DNA of 64,000 nt, from contig JBGFSY010000001.1 in assembly GCA_041277045.1 (NCBI GenBank), positions 744,001 to 808,000 on the forward strand. The letters are read 5' to 3'. Under the pieces are notes generated by a model that did no database searches, was not told the DNA's origin, and was given only the letters and a program-made list of their open reading frames with translations. This document shows positions 61,503 through 64,000 of this stretch, in pieces; positions within the stretch are counted from its first letter, which is position 1; every line of letters starts with the position of its first letter. Position numbers and translations under genes: made by a program. Origin of the DNA: Reddybacter sp041277045. Lineage in GTDB: Bacteria; Pseudomonadota; Gammaproteobacteria; Pseudomonadales; Porticoccaceae.

Positions 61503-62615
61503 ATGAAGTTCAGCGTCAGTAAAGAAACGCTCGTTAAGCAGTTGCAAATGGTTGTTGGTGTTGTCGAGCGCAGGCAAACACTGCCAATACTCGCTAATGT
61601 TTTAATCCAGCTAAAAGAGGGTGAGCTGGCATTAACGGGCACTGACCTGGAAGTTGAAATCGTCAGCAGGGCAGCATCGGAGATGGGTGCTGAAGCGAAC
61701 GGTGAGATCACTGTTCCCGCGCGTAAACTTCTCGATATATGTCGCTCTTTGCCCGATGGTGTCGATATTAAATTCAGTACCAATGACAAAGGGCGTGTGG
61801 TTATTACCAGTGGGCGCAGTCGTTTTACCTTGTCTACTTTACCTGCAGAAGAGTTTCCAAACGTCGAAGATGGCGCTGAAACGCATGAGTTTACTTTGCC
61901 AGCGAAGAGCTTAAAGCACCTTATTGATAGCACGTCTTTTGCGATGGCGCATCAAGATGTCCGCTACTACCTCAACGGGATGTTGTGGGAGGTGAGCGGC
62001 TCTAAATTAAATGGCGTCGCAACAGATGGCCATCGCCTGGCGATTAGTTCAATTGATTTGCCCGGTGAAAGCGCAAGTCCCACGATGCAAGTGATACTTC
62101 CTCGCAAAGGTGTTGTCGAGTTATCAAGGCTCATGGCTGATGAGGGTGATATCACCATATCTCTTGGTGATGCCCACTTACGTGTTCGTGGCTCAGACTT
62201 TCATTTTACATCTAAGTTGGTTGACGGAGCCTATCCTGATTACGACCGAGTGTTGCCAAAAGGCGGTACGTTGGTGGTTCGCGGTGATCGTAACGACCTT
62301 CGTCAGGCCTTTAGTCGTGCGGCTATTCTCTCGAATGAAAAGTATAGGGGTGTGCGCCTTTTACTCAGTGAAAACTTACTGAATATTGTTGCCAATAACC
62401 CAGAGCAAGAAGAGGCTCAGGAAGAAGTTTCGGTCAACTACACAGGTACTGAGCTTGAAGTCGGCTTCAATGTAAACTACATACTTGATGTATTGAATAC
62501 GCTATCGAGTGAGGAGATTGTATTTATCCTTTCAGATGCCAATAGTAGCGCCCTTATTCAAGACCCAGCCGATCAAGAGGGTTCATCCTATGTAATTATG
62601 CCGATGCGCTTGTAA
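61503..62615 (+). CDS. dnaN: DNA polymerase III beta sliding clamp
   Basis: Ring clamp, 370 residues, starting MKFSVSKETLVKQLQMVVGV; C-terminal end SSYVIMPMRL is the conserved clamp terminus. 44 bp after dnaA. Confidence 0.98.
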   Translation: MKFSVSKETLVKQLQMVVGVVERRQTLPILANVLIQLKEGELALTGTDLEVEIVSRAASEMGAEANGEITVPARKLLDICRSLPDGVDIKFSTNDKGRVVITSGRSRFTLSTLPAEEFPNVEDGAETHEFTLPAKSLKHLIDSTSFAMAHQDVRYYLNGMLWEVSGSKLNGVATDGHRLAISSIDLPGESASPTMQVILPRKGVVELSRLMADEGDITISLGDAHLRVRGSDFHFTSKLVDGAYPDYDRVLPKGGTLVVRGDRNDLRQAFSRAAILSNEKYRGVRLLLSENLLNIVANNPEQEEAQEEVSVNYTGTELEVGFNVNYILDVLNTLSSEEIVFILSDANSSALIQDPADQEGSSYVIMPMRL

Positions 62616-62631
62616 GCTTTAGCTTTACTTT

Positions 62632-63759
62632 GTGTACTTAACCCGGCTCGACATACACGGCATAAGAAATATCAGTAGTGCGTCTTTAATACCGATTGAT
62701 GGCATTAACATTCTTTATGGGGCCAATGGCAGTGGTAAGACGAGCTTTCTGGAAGCTGTCTATTTACTGGGGCGGGGCCGTACATTTCGATCTCGCCACA
62801 CCAAAACTCTGATAAATCATGATTCTCGGCAGTGTACGGTTTTTGGTGCTGCCAACAGTAAAGAGCACAATACTCCCTACACCATTGGGGTATCTAGAGA
62901 GCTTAAAGGCTCTTTCCAGTTTAAAGTCGACGGTAATAGAGTATCAACATCCTCTTCTCTGGCCGATGCGATACCGCTTTTATTAATGAATAGTGAAAGT
63001 TTTCTGCTGATTGAGGGCGGCCCCGGTGGACGTCGTCGCTTTCTAGACTGGGGTGTGTTCCACGTGGAACAGCAGTTTCAGCCGCTTTGGGTCCAGTATC
63101 AGCGGAGCCTGCAACAGCGGAACAAACTGTTGCGGCGTGATAAAATATCCCAGCAAGAACTATCAAGCTGGGATAATAGCTTTATACGCCTATCAGAGCA
63201 GATAACAGAAATGAGGCGTAAGTACTTTAATGCTATTGAGCCGCTTCTTGTAGAGATGATAAAAAAGCTGACAACGGTTAAGGATATATCTCTTAAGTTT
63301 TATCAGGGCTGGGAAGAGGGTCGGACCTTGGCTTCCTTGCTTGAAGAAAGCTTCGAACGTGACACGAGGCGGAAAGTCACCTCCGTCGGCCCACAGCGTG
63401 CAGATATCAAGGTGTGTGTTAAGGGGCGTGCTGCATCCGATGTCCTTTCCCGTGGACAAATTAAAGCCCTGGTGGCTGCATTAATTGTTGGGCAAGGCCA
63501 AATGTTCCGGCAAGCAAGGGACAAGCAATGTGTTTACTTGTTTGATGATCTGGTTTCAGAACTTGATAATGACTATTTAAGGCGCTTGTTAAAGGTATTG
63601 GCAAGCGCAAATGCACAAGTTTTTATTACGGGCACAGACTCTCTGCCCTTAGTAAATGTATTAGAAAACGAAAAAATTGAAGACTTTGCGGTGTTTCACG
63701 TGGAACACGGCACAGTGAGTTCACTTAATGATTTAGCTATAAAAGGGGAAGCTCCATGA
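62632..63759 (+). CDS. recF: DNA repair protein RecF
   Basis: SMC-like ATPase for gap repair, 375 residues. Walker A GANGSGKT is at 30-37, the signature LSRGQIKALVAAL near 280 and Walker B LFDDLVSELD near 305. It starts with GTG at 62632 (MYLTRLDIHG) without a clear ribosome site. Two parS sites lie inside the reading frame. ATGA overlap with gyrB. Confidence 0.96.
   Translation: MYLTRLDIHGIRNISSASLIPIDGINILYGANGSGKTSFLEAVYLLGRGRTFRSRHTKTLINHDSRQCTVFGAANSKEHNTPYTIGVSRELKGSFQFKVDGNRVSTSSSLADAIPLLLMNSESFLLIEGGPGGRRRFLDWGVFHVEQQFQPLWVQYQRSLQQRNKLLRRDKISQQELSSWDNSFIRLSEQITEMRRKYFNAIEPLLVEMIKKLTTVKDISLKFYQGWEEGRTLASLLEESFERDTRRKVTSVGPQRADIKVCVKGRAASDVLSRGQIKALVAALIVGQGQMFRQARDKQCVYLFDDLVSELDNDYLRRLLKVLASANAQVFITGTDSLPLVNVLENEKIEDFAVFHVEHGTVSSLNDLAIKGEAP
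63056..63071. promoter_or_regulatory. parS centromere site inside recF
   Basis: TGTTCCACGTGGAACA is a perfect 16-bp palindrome and fits the conserved bacterial parS consensus. It is in the coding sequence of recF. Confidence 0.9.
63692..63707. promoter_or_regulatory. parS centromere site inside recF
   Basis: TGTTTCACGTGGAACA, the classic parS form, near the 3' end of recF, 636 bp after the first. Confidence 0.9.
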
Positions 63760-64000
63760 GCTCTGAACAAGACTATGATTCGTCGAGCATTAAGGTACTA
63801 AAAGGCCTGGATGCTGTTAGGAAGCGACCGGGTATGTACATTGGCGACACCGATGACGGTACAGGCCTGCACCACATGGTTTTCGAGCTGGTTGATAACT
63901 CGATTGATGAAGCTTTGGCGGGTCATTGTAGTGAAATATCTGTAAAAATACACACAGATGAATCCGTATCAGTTTCGGATAACGGCCGTGGTATCCCTGT
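63756..64000 (+). CDS. gyrB: DNA gyrase subunit B, 3'-truncated by window edge
   Basis: N-terminal 81 residues only. MSSEQDYDSSSIKVLKGLDA is followed by RKRPGMYIGD (22-31), the GHKL ATPase N-box FELVDNSIDEA and the G1 box DNGRGIPV at the window end. It supplies the ATPase half of gyrase. ATG at 63756 overlaps the recF stop and has AGGGGAA ahead. Confidence 0.97.
   Translation, partial: MSSEQDYDSSSIKVLKGLDAVRKRPGMYIGDTDDGTGLHHMVFELVDNSIDEALAGHCSEISVKIHTDESVSVSDNGRGIP

Overview
The window is a contiguous piece of a gammaproteobacterial chromosome around the replication origin. The gene order algC-argB-slmA-pyrE-crc-rph-yicC-gmk-rpoZ-spoT-ridA, the cox cluster (coxB-coxA-ctaG-coxC, twin-membrane protein, SURF1, ctaA, ctaB, SCO) and the parB-parA-rsmG-mnmG / dnaA-dnaN-recF-gyrB block all match what I know from Pseudomonas. 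The accessory genes (Baeyer-Villiger monooxygenase, LLM flavin enzymes, FabY-type ketosynthase, orphan TRAP binding protein) and the inverted rpmH-mnmE block point instead to a marine relative, perhaps of the Cellvibrionales/Spongiibacteraceae type. That placement is inference.

Layout. 0-11.3 kb: conserved housekeeping genes (sugar phosphomutase, arginine and pyrimidine synthesis, nucleoid occlusion, Crc, RNase PH, YicC, GMP kinase, RNA polymerase omega, SpoT, RidA). 11.3-13.5 kb: small accessory genes (DUF1643, VOC, DUF1330, LLM oxidoreductase), ending at a short non-coding element with terminal inverted repeats. 13.9-22.7 kb: an aa3-type cytochrome c oxidase operon with haem A synthesis and copper insertion factors; subunit II carries a fused cytochrome c domain. 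23.1-32.8 kb: a hypothetical gene, a zinc ribbon, a gamma carbonic anhydrase, FabY facing an AraC-type regulator across a strong palindromic site, a decayed VOC fragment, a TRAP binding lipoprotein, UvrD and HexR. 32.9-37.9 kb: accessory genes, including two unrecognised membrane proteins in AT-richer DNA, a Baeyer-Villiger monooxygenase and a nitronate monooxygenase-like enzyme. 38.0-48.4 kb: glmS, glmU and the full F1Fo ATP synthase operon atpIBEFHAGDC, read leftwards. 48.6-55.2 kb: parB, parA, rsmG, mnmG and an AsmA-like protein, read leftwards. 55.7-64 kb: rpmH, rnpA, yidD, yidC, mnmE, dnaA, dnaN, recF and the start of gyrB, read rightwards.

The strand switch between 55.2 and 55.7 kb and two separate groups of DnaA boxes (55.49-55.52 kb and 59.73-59.87 kb) place the origin here. 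Two near-perfect parS sites lie inside recF, so ParA, ParB, their centromere and the DnaA-bound origin are all within about 15 kb. Relative to pseudomonads the rpmH-to-mnmE block is flipped, which may have split or moved the origin.

I see no CRISPR array, rRNA, tRNA, complete insertion sequence or prophage. The least explained parts are the two membrane-protein genes at 33.4-34.8 kb, the fabY/araC operator, the terminal-repeat element at 13.7 kb, the ambiguous start of the AsmA-like gene and the possibly bipartite origin.
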